A stretch of DNA of 29,074 nucleotides from a virus, in IMG/VR virus record IMGVR_UViG_3300032309_000500, positions 1 to 29,074 of that record; one strand, given 5' to 3'. The position numbers were made by a program, and so were the translations under genes. The number at the start of each line of letters is the position of its first letter. Position 1 is the first letter of the stretch. Positions 1 to 7,948 of the stretch are shown here, piece after piece. Below the pieces are notes generated by a model. That model saw nothing but the letters and a program-made list of their open reading frames with translations. It searched no databases and was not told the origin of the DNA.

Positions 1-53
1 ACATTCACGTCACATTGCCTGCTGGTGCGGCAGTGACTATTTTCTGCGGTTAA
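1..53 (+). CDS. C-terminal end of a beta-rich (probably fibre or decoration) protein, partial
   Basis: Frame 3 is open from the left edge to a TAA at 51-53 and gives 16 residues ending VTLPAGAAVTIFCG. Alternating hydrophobic and small residues with a PAGA turn are typical of the last strands of phage fibre and decoration proteins. The stop lies two bases before the next start, as is usual in this tightly packed strand. The fragment is too short to name a family, and the coding call rests on frame, spacing and composition only. Confidence 0.5.
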   Translation, partial: IHVTLPAGAAVTIFCG

Positions 54-55
54 TC

Positions 56-364
56 ATGCCAAGCAAATCACCAGCCCAACACAAATTAATGGCGGCGGTT
101 GCGCACAACCCTGACTTTGCCAAGAAGACTGGCATTCCTCAAAAGGTTGGCAAAGAGTTTGTGAAGGCGGATAAAAAGAAAATGGCTGAGGGTGGAAATG
201 TAAATGCCGCTGGCAACTACACTAAACCTGAACTTAGAAAACGCATTGTGTCTCAGGTTAAATCTGAGGCTACGCATGGTACTGGCGCTGGGGAATGGAG
301 CGCTAGAAAAGCACAACTTGTGGCTAAACGATACAAAGACGCTGGAGGAGGTTATCGTGATTAA
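56..364 (+). CDS. Small lysine-rich conserved phage protein
   Basis: 102 residues. The N-terminal half (about 1-45) opens with KSPAQHKLM and is rich in Lys and Ala. The second half (about 50-102) has a TKPELRKRI helix followed by a GEWSARKAQLVAKRYKD segment. Both blocks resemble short basic modules seen repeatedly in uncultured aquatic phages; the second is, as I recall, the type named DUF6321, but I could not check. There is no signal peptide or membrane segment. The basic charge suggests nucleic-acid or virion binding (inference). The linker MAEGGN resembles the GG linkers in the large internal proteins at 20-24 kb. The start has only a weak ribosome site. The end overlaps the following GTG-started gene by 8 bases. 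Confidence 0.75.
   Translation: MPSKSPAQHKLMAAVAHNPDFAKKTGIPQKVGKEFVKADKKKMAEGGNVNAAGNYTKPELRKRIVSQVKSEATHGTGAGEWSARKAQLVAKRYKDAGGGYRD
344..351 (+). promoter_or_regulatory. Strong Shine-Dalgarno deciding a GTG start
   Basis: GGAGGAGG lies five bases before the GTG at 357. It is the strongest ribosome site in the left end and selects GTG 357 rather than the upstream in-frame ATG at 204, which lies inside the previous gene. Confidence 0.7.
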
Positions 365-488
365 AGACGTAAAACACACTGATGATTGCGCTGTCCAAGA
401 AGATGGCCCATGTACCTGTGGAACTGAAGAGGTTCTTGAAGAATTGGCGTTGGAAGATGCTGATTTACCTGATGAAGATTTTGCATGA
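357..488 (+). CDS. 43-residue acidic Cys-containing protein (GTG start)
   Basis: The protein begins MIKDVKHTDDC and ends PDEDFA. Three cysteines at 11, 19 and 21 (C-x7-C-x-C) with flanking His and Asp could bind a metal or form a disulfide, but they are too few for a recognised zinc finger. The C-terminal half is strongly acidic (EEVLEELALEDADLPDED), the opposite of its basic neighbours. GTG 357 is chosen because of the GGAGGAGG site just upstream and because the longer reading from 204 lies wholly inside the previous gene. The stop overlaps the ATG of the next gene (ATGA at 485-488), which suggests translational coupling. I do not recognise a function. Confidence 0.7.
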   Translation: MIKDVKHTDDCAVQEDGPCTCGTEEVLEELALEDADLPDEDFA

Positions 489-721
489 AAGCCCCTCAGC
501 AGTCTCTAAAAGATTGGGGCGACCAAAAATGGAGAACGAAAAGTGGTAAAAAATCTTCTGAAACTGGTGAAAGATACCTTCCAGAATCTGCAATCAAGAG
601 CCTTAGCCCTGCTGAGTATGCTTCGACGACCAAAGCAAAAAGAGCAGGCAAAGCCGCAGGAAAACAATTCGTAGCGCAACCTAAAAAGATTGCACAGAAA
701 ACAGCCAAATACAGGTTTTGA
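485..721 (+). CDS. Small basic phage protein (DUF5872-like)
   Basis: 78 residues, very rich in Lys, Ala, Ser and Gln. The segment WGDQKWRTKSGKKSSETGER followed by YLPESAIKSLSP matches my memory of the short basic phage domain called DUF5872, whose function is unknown. The C-terminus (FVAQPKKIAQKTAKYRF) is a positively charged tail. There are no cysteines, membrane segments or catalytic signatures. It starts within an ATGA overlap with the 43-residue gene. Nucleic-acid binding or a minor virion role is only inference from charge and position. Confidence 0.75.
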   Translation: MKAPQQSLKDWGDQKWRTKSGKKSSETGERYLPESAIKSLSPAEYASTTKAKRAGKAAGKQFVAQPKKIAQKTAKYRF

Positions 722-723
722 CT

Positions 724-1134
724 ATGAAAAAAACCAATGCATCAATAGCCAAGTCTTTAAAAAAGTCTGGTTTTTATGACGCTGGCAAAAAAAAACCAGA
801 GCGAATAAAAATTATCAATGAGGTGACAACCAAACCTCAACGGCTTGAGATGGTGGATAAGATGTTTTCAGAAAAGAAGCTGAAAGATGGCGGCGTGTCG
901 CTTACGGTTGGTCGAGGCGAGAAGTTGTCCACTGAAAAAGGCGCTGGCTTAACAGCTAAGGGTCGGGCAAAATACAACCGTGAGACTGGTAGCAATTTAA
1001 AGGCTCCACAGCCTAAAGGCGGCGCTCGAAAAGATTCTTTTTGCGCACGCATGAGTGGGGTTGTGGAACATTCAAAAGGGGACGCACCACGCGCCAAGGC
1101 ATCGCTGAAGCGGTGGGACTGCCCCGGTTGGTAA
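724..1134 (+). CDS. Lysine-rich conserved phage protein with C-terminal CARMSG / CPGW module
   Basis: 136 residues. The N-terminal part (1-60) is a basic helical segment. From about residue 65 a conserved module begins: KLSTEKGAGLTAKGRAKYNR, then GGARKDSFCARMSG, ending KRWDCPGW. The two Cys residues and the WDCPGW end are characteristic of a short basic domain found in many marine and freshwater phages, as I recall a DUF6321-type unit; its function is unknown. The ATG at 724 is preferred over the TTG at 718 because the AGG at 713-715 is correctly spaced only for 724. The preceding gene ends at 721. Confidence 0.75.
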   Translation: MKKTNASIAKSLKKSGFYDAGKKKPERIKIINEVTTKPQRLEMVDKMFSEKKLKDGGVSLTVGRGEKLSTEKGAGLTAKGRAKYNRETGSNLKAPQPKGGARKDSFCARMSGVVEHSKGDAPRAKASLKRWDCPGW

Positions 1135-1146
1135 GGACAAAAACAA

Positions 1147-2217
1147 ATGGCGTACTCTGATACCTACGGACAAACGGTCAATGTGCAAACCTTGATTGAC
1201 CACGGCGCTCGTCGGTGTGGAAAACTGGCTGAGGAGTTGACTTCTGAGCAGGTTCTTTCCGCTCGTCAGTCGCTTGGATTCCTGCTCTCCAACCTTATCA
1301 ATCGTGGCATCCAATATTGGTGCATCAGCAAAGAGGTTGTGGGACTGACCCCTAACAAGTATCAATACACCCTCCCTGATGGCGCTGTAGACACGCTTAA
1401 CGTGCTGTACCGCACTTTAAATCGTCCTGTGGGTGCTTACACTTCCTCTGCTGGTGGCGTGGTTGCAAACCTCTACGATGGCAACATTGACACCTACACC
1501 CAACAGACCTCAGCAAACGGCAACTTCACAGTCAATTACGGCACGACAAACCCCATCTATGCGGGTTCTATTGGCTTCTTGCCCTACATTGCTGGTGGCG
1601 GGTCAGCGACGTGGAATATTTCGCTTCAATACTCGACTGATGGGGTGACGTACTCTACGTTGCAGAACCTTGGCGCAGTCGCGGTCACGGACAACACATG
1701 GGTGTGGACGGATATAGACCCCGGTCAATCGGTCGCCTTCTACCGCATCGTTGCCTCTGGTGGCACTACTCTTGCCCTGCGCGAGTGGTACATCGGCAAT
1801 AACAGCACTGAGGTGATGATGTCTCGCCTGAACCGCGACGACTACACCAATCTGCCAAACAAGAATTTCACAGCAAACCAGCCTTTTCAGTTTTGGTTTG
1901 ACCGCACTATTCCAAACCCTACGATTTATCTTTGGCCTACTCCCAGCAACGCATTTGTGCAAATGACTGTGTGGTATTCCACCCAAATCATGGATGTGGG
2001 CGCTTTGACTGACGAATTGCAGATTCCTCAGCGTTGGTACGAGGCGGTGGTGTTTATGCTGGCTCACCGTATGAGCCTCGAACTCCCGCAAGTTGCTATG
2101 GACAGGGTTGGTTATCTTGAGAAGATGGCTGAAAAGTATTTGTACGAGGCGGAGCAAGAAGAGCGCGACAAGTCGCCAATTTACTTTGCCCCTAACATTT
2201 CCGTGTACACGAGGTAA
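1147..2217 (+). CDS. Head-tail adaptor-like protein with inserted discoidin-like domain
   Basis: 356 residues. The N-terminal 90 residues form a helical part (LLSNLINRGIQYWCISKE) followed by a beta segment (KYQYTLPDGAVDTLNVLYR). The C-terminal part (about 218-356) has FWFDRTIPNPTIYLWPTP, then helices QRWYEAVVFMLAHRMSLELP and a charged end. This arrangement is like phage gp4/gp6-type adaptor or tail-tube accessory proteins. Between them, about residues 94-215, sits a beta domain with the marks of an F5/8 type C (discoidin) fold: ANLYDGN near the start, IGFLPY, LQYSTDGVTYSTL, then FYRIVASGG and LREWYIGN. Such folds usually bind glycans. A separate shorter adaptor-like protein is encoded at 12134-12769. 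GGTAAGGAC upstream serves as ribosome site. The structural role is likely; the exact family is uncertain. Confidence 0.7.
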   Translation: MAYSDTYGQTVNVQTLIDHGARRCGKLAEELTSEQVLSARQSLGFLLSNLINRGIQYWCISKEVVGLTPNKYQYTLPDGAVDTLNVLYRTLNRPVGAYTSSAGGVVANLYDGNIDTYTQQTSANGNFTVNYGTTNPIYAGSIGFLPYIAGGGSATWNISLQYSTDGVTYSTLQNLGAVAVTDNTWVWTDIDPGQSVAFYRIVASGGTTLALREWYIGNNSTEVMMSRLNRDDYTNLPNKNFTANQPFQFWFDRTIPNPTIYLWPTPSNAFVQMTVWYSTQIMDVGALTDELQIPQRWYEAVVFMLAHRMSLELPQVAMDRVGYLEKMAEKYLYEAEQEERDKSPIYFAPNISVYTR

Positions 2218-2220
2218 CGG

Positions 2221-2580
2221 ATGCCAATCTTCTTAGACACAACGGGATTGACTTCACTTGCTATCGCGGTGTGCGATAGGTGCAAGATGAAGAAGCCGTA
2301 TGTCAATTTGAGACCTGATGGCAACTCCCCCGGTCTGCGCGTCTGTGGCGACGGGTGCTGGGACACGCTTGACCCCTATCGTTTGGCGGCACGAAAAACC
2401 GAAAGGATTAACCTTCGGTTTGCACGCCCTGATGTGAGTGTTGCGGCTAACGACAATTTCTTGATGACTGGCGGAACAAGTGAGTTCCAAATTTCGACTG
2501 AACAAAATACTCAAACTCCGACCAACACAGGGAATAAGGATACGATTGCTCCTAACCCCCCAGACAATACGAGTACATAA
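2221..2580 (+). CDS. Small zinc-ribbon phage protein
   Basis: 119 residues. The N-terminal half carries four cysteines as C18-x2-C21 and C42-x3-C46 (CDRC and CGDGC), spaced like a small zinc ribbon. The preceding MPIFLDT and the following DPYRLAARK and LRFARPD segments match a small protein family that I recall next to tail genes in aquatic phages. The last 40 residues are Thr/Asn/Pro-rich and probably disordered. GAGG at 2211-2214 is the ribosome site. It lies between the adaptor-like protein and the first fibre gene, so a structural or assembly role is plausible. No enzyme motif is present. Confidence 0.75.
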   Translation: MPIFLDTTGLTSLAIAVCDRCKMKKPYVNLRPDGNSPGLRVCGDGCWDTLDPYRLAARKTERINLRFARPDVSVAANDNFLMTGGTSEFQISTEQNTQTPTNTGNKDTIAPNPPDNTST

Positions 2581-5010
2581 ATGTCCGCACAAGTAACCAT
2601 ACTCCAACTCCCAGCGGCTGGTGCTTTAACAGGCACTGAGGCGGTTCCTGTTGTCCAAAATGGGGTGACAGTTCAGACTACGACTGGCGCAATTGCTATT
2701 CAGCCAACTCAGACGCAGACATTTTTAACGGCTACGCAACAGACTTCGTTGCCCAATAGTCGATATGTATCCGCTGGCACTGGCATTTCAATTTCGGACG
2801 GTGGCCCAATTTCGTTCTTCCAATTGAGCCTCAACGGTACGGCTCTGAGCCTCCAAAACGCCGCTGGTGGCATTATTGTGAAGAACTCGGCATCTACGGT
2901 AGCCTCACGCTCTATTGCGGTCTCTGGGGCTGGTTTGAGCGTTTCTAATGCTGACGGTACTGGTGGCGACCCAACGCTGGCTTTGAGCGGTCTGCCTGCT
3001 ACTTTGGCAAATCTGTCTGGCTCAGGAATGTTGGCTATTGTTGGTGGCTCTAGCATTAACCCACGAACCATTACTGGTACAGGAAGTCAAATCACTTTGA
3101 CGAATGGGGATGGTCAAGCAGGCAACCCAACGATTGCAATTGCTGATAATGCGGTGTTCCCCGGCACAGGCGCTATCACCGTACCCGTTGGCTCTAACGC
3201 GCAACAACCCGCTGGCGCTAATGGGCAGATTCGCTACAACAGTGATGTCAATGCGTTTTTCGGATACGCCAACGGCGCATGGAACGCCTTCACTTTGGCT
3301 GGTGGTGTTTCTACTTTTAGTGCAGGCGCAACAGGTCTAACACCATCTTCTCCGCAGTCTGGAACTGTTGTCCTTGGCGGAGTACTAAATGTTTCCACTG
3401 GCGGCACTGGAGCAACCTCTCTGACTGGTTATGTCAAGGGTACTGGCACAACTGCCATGACCGCAAGCGCAACCATTCCAAATACAGATATATCTGGTTT
3501 GGGTACGATGTCCACGCAAAATGCAACCGCTGTGGCTATTACAGGCGGAACTATTGCAGGCGCGACCATTACTGGTAGCACAGTCAACAGCACAACAATT
3601 GGCGCAACGACTGCGGCGGCTGGTACGTTTACTTCCGTGACAATGACCACGGGAACGATTTCTACCGCGCCAACAAATAACACAGATATTGTCAACAAAG
3701 AATACGCTGATGCAATTGCGTCAGGTATTAACTTTCACCAATCTTGTCGTTTAGCGACAACTGCCGCCCTTCCTGCGAATACTTACAACAACGGCTCCTC
3801 TGGCGTTGGAGCAACACTGACTGCAACCGCAAATGGTGCGCTAAGTGTTGATGGTTTAGCTGTTGCTGTTACCAATCGAATTTTGGTAAAAAATCAGGTA
3901 AATCAAGCACATAACGGCGTGTACACAGTTTCACAGACTGGCTCTGCTGGTGCGCCTTACATCTTGACTCGCGCTACTGACTTTGACACTTCAGGCACAG
4001 GCGTAGACCAAATTGACGCTGGTGACTTTTTCCTTATTACCGCAGGAACTACCAACGCAAATACGTCTTGGGTACAGCAAACACCGCAACCTATTGTTGT
4101 TGGCGTAACTGCAATCGTATTTGCTCAGTTTGGCGCACCTTTAACCTATACCGCTGGCACTGGCTTAAATGAGTCGCCAGCCTATACGTTCAACATTGCC
4201 AACACTGGCGTGTCTGCGGCAACCTATGGCTCTGCGTCGCAAGTGCCTGTTTTGGCTGTAAACGCCCAAGGACAACTGACTTCGGTCACCAATACCTCTA
4301 TTGCCATAGCCGCAGGCGCTGTATCAGGCTTGGCGGCTTCTGCGACTACTGACACTACCAACGCCTCCAATATTACCTCTGGAACGCTTGGCACGGGTCG
4401 CTTAAGCGGTTCTTACACTGGTATTACAGGTGTTGGAACTCTTGCGGCAGGGACATGGAACGGCACGGCAATTGGCGTGGCTTACGGCGGTACTGGGCTT
4501 ACAGCTACCCCAACCAATGGTCAATTGGCTATTGGTAACGGAACTGGCTATTCGTTGGCTACCCTGACCGCAGGAACCAACGTCAGTATTAGCAATACGG
4601 CTGGTGGCATCACGATTTCTGCAACACCTGCGGCTGGTGGCACGGTTTCTTCTGTGGCAATGACTGTTCCTGCGTTCTTGACGGTGACTGGCTCCCCAAT
4701 CACTACAAGCGGGACTTTGGCTGTCAGTTTGTCTGGTACAGCCCTTCCTGTGGCAAATGGCGGTTCTGGAGCCACAACCTTAAGTGGTTACTTAATCGGT
4801 AACGGCACAAGCGCATTTACGGCATCTACCACAATTCCTAGCACAGCAATCACTGGTTTAGGAACAATGGCAACACAAAATGCCAACTCTGTAGCCATTA
4901 CTGGTGGGACAATTGACGGTACATCAATTGGAGCAACTACTATATCAACAGGCAACTTCACAACAGTGACTGCCACAACATATTCTGGTATCTCAGGAGG
5001 AACCTTCTAA
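2581..5010 (+). CDS. Large modular tail fibre protein
   Basis: 809 residues of Gly, Thr, Ser, Ala and Asn with few charged residues, typical of trimeric beta-rich fibres. The N-terminus (about 1-60) has short non-repetitive segments (ILQLPAAGALTGTEAVPVVQ) often seen at the virion end of such fibres. Residues about 365-520 form a distinct domain (VNKEYADAI, RILVKNQ, AHNGVYTVSQTGS, YILTRATDFD) found in many phage fibres. Two diverged repeat units near residues 270-360 and 724-809 share a GGTGATSL / GGSGATTL start, GLGTM-TQNA and VAITGGTI. The protein ends SGISGGTF. It probably binds the host surface or links to the adhesins downstream. Its TAA overlaps the next ATG by one base. Confidence 0.85.
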   Translation: MSAQVTILQLPAAGALTGTEAVPVVQNGVTVQTTTGAIAIQPTQTQTFLTATQQTSLPNSRYVSAGTGISISDGGPISFFQLSLNGTALSLQNAAGGIIVKNSASTVASRSIAVSGAGLSVSNADGTGGDPTLALSGLPATLANLSGSGMLAIVGGSSINPRTITGTGSQITLTNGDGQAGNPTIAIADNAVFPGTGAITVPVGSNAQQPAGANGQIRYNSDVNAFFGYANGAWNAFTLAGGVSTFSAGATGLTPSSPQSGTVVLGGVLNVSTGGTGATSLTGYVKGTGTTAMTASATIPNTDISGLGTMSTQNATAVAITGGTIAGATITGSTVNSTTIGATTAAAGTFTSVTMTTGTISTAPTNNTDIVNKEYADAIASGINFHQSCRLATTAALPANTYNNGSSGVGATLTATANGALSVDGLAVAVTNRILVKNQVNQAHNGVYTVSQTGSAGAPYILTRATDFDTSGTGVDQIDAGDFFLITAGTTNANTSWVQQTPQPIVVGVTAIVFAQFGAPLTYTAGTGLNESPAYTFNIANTGVSAATYGSASQVPVLAVNAQGQLTSVTNTSIAIAAGAVSGLAASATTDTTNASNITSGTLGTGRLSGSYTGITGVGTLAAGTWNGTAIGVAYGGTGLTATPTNGQLAIGNGTGYSLATLTAGTNVSISNTAGGITISATPAAGGTVSSVAMTVPAFLTVTGSPITTSGTLAVSLSGTALPVANGGSGATTLSGYLIGNGTSAFTASTTIPSTAITGLGTMATQNANSVAITGGTIDGTSIGATTISTGNFTTVTATTYSGISGGTF
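3388..5007 (+). repeat. Duplicated fibre module inside the 809-residue protein
   Basis: Two units encode the same pattern: 3388-3660 and 4747-5007. Each reads GG(T/S)GAT(S/T)L(T/S)GY, then GTG/GNGT, TIP-T-I-GLGTM-TQNA, then VAITGGTI and a Thr-rich tail. Codons differ between copies, so this is an old protein-level duplication rather than a recent DNA repeat. Confidence 0.75.
4995..5000 (+). promoter_or_regulatory. Shine-Dalgarno AGGAGG before the second fibre gene
   Basis: AGGAGG lies nine bases before the ATG at 5010, inside the end of the previous gene. It supports the TAATG overlap as the true start. Confidence 0.6.
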
Positions 5011-5747
5011 TGGCTCAAGCAGGCTTTACACCCATTTCGCTGTACTACAGCACAACGGCTTCTGCCATCCCAACTTCTGGCAATCTTGCTAACGGTGAGT
5101 TGGGGCTGAACATTGCCGACATGAAGTTGTATGCAAAGAACAGTGCTGGCACGGTTACTTTGTTGGCTTCAAGCAATTCAACGGGAGCCACGGTTTCTAG
5201 CGTTGCAGTTTCTGGTGGCACGACTGGTTTGACCACTTCGGGCGGCCCAATCACTTCCTCTGGCACGATTACGCTGGCAGGAACGCTCGCAATTACCAAC
5301 GGCGGAACTGGTCAAACGACAGCGTCTGCGGCGTTTAATGCTTTGTCGCCAATCACCACAACAGGTGATTTAATTATTGGTAATGGCACAAATAGTGCAA
5401 CACGACTTGCGATTGGCACAAACGGATATATTCTTACTTCAAACGGTACAACAGCAACTTGGGCGGCGGCTCCAGCAGGCGGAGTTACAACTTTTAGCGC
5501 AGGTACAACTGGTCTGACGCCAAACACAGCAACTAGTGGCGCAATTACTTTGGCAGGAACTTTGGCGCTGGCAAATGGTGGCACAGGGCAGACGTCCGCA
5601 AACGCGGCTTTCAATGCTTTAGCCCCATCTCAAACCAGTAATAGTGGAAAATACTTAACCACTAATGGTACAAACACATCGTGGGCTACGGTAACTGCTG
5701 GTGTGTCTAAAGGTCAGGCAATCGTACTTTCAATGATTTTTGGATAA
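5010..5747 (+). CDS. Second modular fibre-like protein
   Basis: 245 residues. The N-terminus contains GNLANGELGLNIADMKLYAKN, a motif common at the start of phage fibre proteins (GELAxNxxDxKLYxK). The rest is two tandem Thr/Gly modules: GGTGQTTASAAFNALSPI and GGTGQTSANAAFNALAPS, each preceded by SGxITLAGTL. Each is followed by a TSNGTTATWA / TTNGTNTSWA strand. The stretch GGVTTFSAGTTGLTP is nearly the same as one in the 809-residue neighbour, showing shared modules. It ends with a short hydrophobic tail. A fibre or fibre-extension role is likely. The ATG overlaps the previous TAA and follows AGGAGG. Confidence 0.8.
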   Translation: MAQAGFTPISLYYSTTASAIPTSGNLANGELGLNIADMKLYAKNSAGTVTLLASSNSTGATVSSVAVSGGTTGLTTSGGPITSSGTITLAGTLAITNGGTGQTTASAAFNALSPITTTGDLIIGNGTNSATRLAIGTNGYILTSNGTTATWAAAPAGGVTTFSAGTTGLTPNTATSGAITLAGTLALANGGTGQTSANAAFNALAPSQTSNSGKYLTTNGTNTSWATVTAGVSKGQAIVLSMIFG

Positions 5748-5759
5748 TAAGGAGCAATC

Positions 5760-6134
5760 ATGGCAATCCCTAATTTAGCAAACGTAACAACAATCACGCC
5801 TGCAAACTCGCAGGTGTATCTCACATCAACTTCCGCAACGAGTCTTGCAAGCAATGCGGCGTCAAGTGGTACGGTGTTGAAGATTGAAAGTTTGGTTGTG
5901 TCTAATTCAGACACAACAACGGCTTACAACGTGACAATCAATACCTACAGCGCCGCCGCTTTGGGTGGCACGGCATATCCGATTGTTTCTACTTTGTCTG
6001 TTCCTGCCAACTCTTCAGTTATTGTGATTGACAAGACCAATGCAATTTATCTCAATGAAAACCAATCATTGGGCGCTACGGCTGGTACAGCAAACGAAAT
6101 TTATGTGAATACTTCTTGGGAGGTAATGTCGTAA
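5760..6134 (+). CDS. Small beta-rich structural protein, unknown family
   Basis: 124 residues, mostly Ala, Ser, Thr, Val and Asn with alternating hydrophobics, suggesting a single beta sandwich. Segments VLKIESLVVSN, AYNVTINTYS and SSVIVIDKTNAIYLNENQSL look like consecutive strands of an Ig-like fold. There are no Cys and no catalytic motif. The TAAGGAG ribosome site is just upstream. The end overlaps the ATG of the glycine-rich adhesin by one base (TAATG). Position between fibre genes suggests a fibre tip, decoration or attachment role (inference). Confidence 0.75.
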   Translation: MAIPNLANVTTITPANSQVYLTSTSATSLASNAASSGTVLKIESLVVSNSDTTTAYNVTINTYSAAALGGTAYPIVSTLSVPANSSVIVIDKTNAIYLNENQSLGATAGTANEIYVNTSWEVMS

Positions 6135-7948
6135 TGAGCCAAAGAAACCCCGGCGGGCTGATTAGCGGTTTGCCTTTAACAATCAGTAGCGCAGGCACTA
6201 GCGGTATTTTCACGCTGTCTCAAGCGCAACAATACATTTCGGCTGGAAAGTGGCCCATCAACTTTTATAGAGTCGTGATGCAATTCACTGGTTCTGGCGT
6301 TTGGACTTGCCCTACAGGTGTAACCTCTGTTGACTACTTTATTGTGGCTGGCGGTGGGTCTGGTGGGGCTTTTAAAGGTGGCGGAGGTGGCGCGGGAGGT
6401 TATGTTGCTGGTACGGGATTTCCTGTTACTGCTGGTGTTTCCTATACGGTTACCGTTGGTGCGGGAGGCGCTACTGTCAGAACTTCGGGTGGAAATAGCG
6501 TATGGGGTAATGCGCCAAATTCAGTTACTGCTATTGGTGGTGGAGGTGGGGGATTTACGACTAATCCAGCCCCAGCCCCAACCGCTCCCGGTGGAGGTTT
6601 AAATGGTGGCTCGGGTGGCGGTGGTGGCTCTTGCGCTAGTTGTGGGGGAACACCAAATGGAACTGGAACACCGGGTCAAGGCACAAATGGAGGAAATGGA
6701 AATCCAGCAAACTATGGTGGTGGAGGCGGAGGCGGTGCTACGGTTGCTGGAGGTACTGCGCCTTACCCTGTAGCCGCTCCATTTACTCAGGCTGGCGGTA
6801 AAGGTGGGGATGGTATCGCCTCAAGTATTACTGGAACCTCTACTTATTATGCTGGTGGTGGCTCTGGCGGTTGGGCTGGCTCTTCCCCCGGCCCAGTCAA
6901 CTCAACCCCCGGTGGCTTGGGCGGTGGCGGCTCATCTACATATTCGACTGGAAACAATGGTGGTGCGAGCACCGGAGGAGGCGGTGGTGGTGGCTCAAAT
7001 GTTACTCCAAACCCTGCTAATCCCGGCGCAAATGGTGGTTCTGGCGTTGTTATCATCACATATCAATTGCCCACAACACAAAATAATTTTAGATTTGAGG
7101 CTTCTACTAACTGGATTTGTCCTGCTGGTGTAACTTCTGTCGATTATCTTGTAGTGGCGGGTGGCGGTGGCGGTGGTTTTGGTGGCAGTATTGCTCCACT
7201 TGGATATGCTGGTGGTGGAGGTGGTGCTGGTGGTATTCGCATTGGCTCTAGTTTTCCAGTTACCGCTGGCGTAACTTATCCAATCATTGTGGGCGCTGGA
7301 GGCGTAGGTAATACTCGCACCCCAAATCCTGCTAACGTAATAGGTACTGCGGGTTCAGTAAGTAGTTTTGGCACTTCACCAGTTATTTACGAATCTGCAG
7401 GTGGTGGTAGAGGTGGCGGTCAAAACCCTAGCACTTCTCCGGGCGCTTATGCTGGTGGTGCAGGTGGTTCTGGTGGTGGCGGTTTGGGTGGTGTTGGTGG
7501 TTTTCCAACTAGCCCATTGGCCGCCGCTGGTGCTGGCAACACTCCATCGCAATCTCCTGCGCAGGGTTTTGCTGGCTCAAATAGTGCAGGAGCAGGAGGG
7601 GGTGGTGGTGGTGGCGGTAGTGCTGTTGCATCTGCTCCTTCTGGCAACATTGGTGGTATTGGCGGCACGGGACTGGCTTCTTCAATCACTGGCACATCAG
7701 TAACTTATGCAGGTGGTGGTAGTGGAGGCTCTACTTCCCCCTCTCCTACCCCAGTTCCCGGCGGTGTTGGCGGTGGTGGCACTGGCGGTAGTAGCGGTAC
7801 AGCACCTGCCAATAATGGCGGAAACGGGACTGCTTATTTAGGTGGTGGAGGCGGTGGTGGTGGAACTGGGAATCCTCCTGCTTGTCATCCCTTTTCTAGG
7901 GGTGGTAACGGAGGCGCTGGCTTGGTTATTCTTAAAGTGGTGGGTTAA
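6134..7948 (+). CDS. Glycine-rich receptor-binding adhesin with two tandem domains
   Basis: 604 residues from ATG 6134. The GGGAGG at 6118-6123 and the TAATG overlap favour it over the TTG at 6116. Residues 1-42 (RNPGGLISGLPLTISSAGTS, then FTLSQAQQYI) are an N-terminal segment often seen on phage tail adhesins. Two copies of the same domain follow, about 46-310 and 315-604. Each opens with W-(T/I)-C-P-(T/A)-GVTSVDY and AGGG, continues with TAGVSYTVTVGAGG or TAGVTYPIIVGAGG, and closes with SGVVIITYQL or AGLVILKVVG. Long runs of glycine separated by Ser, Asn, Pro and Thr fill each domain. The organisation recalls T2-type gp38 adhesins, where poly-Gly loops contact the receptor. It is likely the host-range determinant. 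Confidence 0.85.
   Translation: MSQRNPGGLISGLPLTISSAGTSGIFTLSQAQQYISAGKWPINFYRVVMQFTGSGVWTCPTGVTSVDYFIVAGGGSGGAFKGGGGGAGGYVAGTGFPVTAGVSYTVTVGAGGATVRTSGGNSVWGNAPNSVTAIGGGGGGFTTNPAPAPTAPGGGLNGGSGGGGGSCASCGGTPNGTGTPGQGTNGGNGNPANYGGGGGGGATVAGGTAPYPVAAPFTQAGGKGGDGIASSITGTSTYYAGGGSGGWAGSSPGPVNSTPGGLGGGGSSTYSTGNNGGASTGGGGGGGSNVTPNPANPGANGGSGVVIITYQLPTTQNNFRFEASTNWICPAGVTSVDYLVVAGGGGGGFGGSIAPLGYAGGGGGAGGIRIGSSFPVTAGVTYPIIVGAGGVGNTRTPNPANVIGTAGSVSSFGTSPVIYESAGGGRGGGQNPSTSPGAYAGGAGGSGGGGLGGVGGFPTSPLAAAGAGNTPSQSPAQGFAGSNSAGAGGGGGGGGSAVASAPSGNIGGIGGTGLASSITGTSVTYAGGGSGGSTSPSPTPVPGGVGGGGTGGSSGTAPANNGGNGTAYLGGGGGGGGTGNPPACHPFSRGGNGGAGLVILKVVG
6345..7935 (+). repeat. Tandem duplicated poly-glycine coding region
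   Basis: The region is dense in GGTGG/GGCGG tracts that encode GGGG runs in both domains. Similar tracts around 6540, 6720, 6980, 7150, 7590 and 7850 could allow recombination or slippage between the copies. It is purely coding and has no CRISPR-like spacing. Confidence 0.7.

Noticed and set aside
204-356. Upstream extension of the 43-residue gene to ATG 204
   Set aside because: It lies entirely inside the preceding gene in another frame and lacks a ribosome site, while GTG 357 has GGAGGAGG.
1603-2157. 184-codon - strand frame opposite the adaptor-like gene
   Set aside because: No ribosome site, no recognisable motif, and full overlap with a well-supported + strand gene.
6330-7703. Several Val/Leu-rich + and Pro-rich - frames over the adhesin
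   Set aside because: Other-frame readings of GGTGG-rich DNA; the Gly-rich frame is continuous for 604 codons with clear domain repeats.
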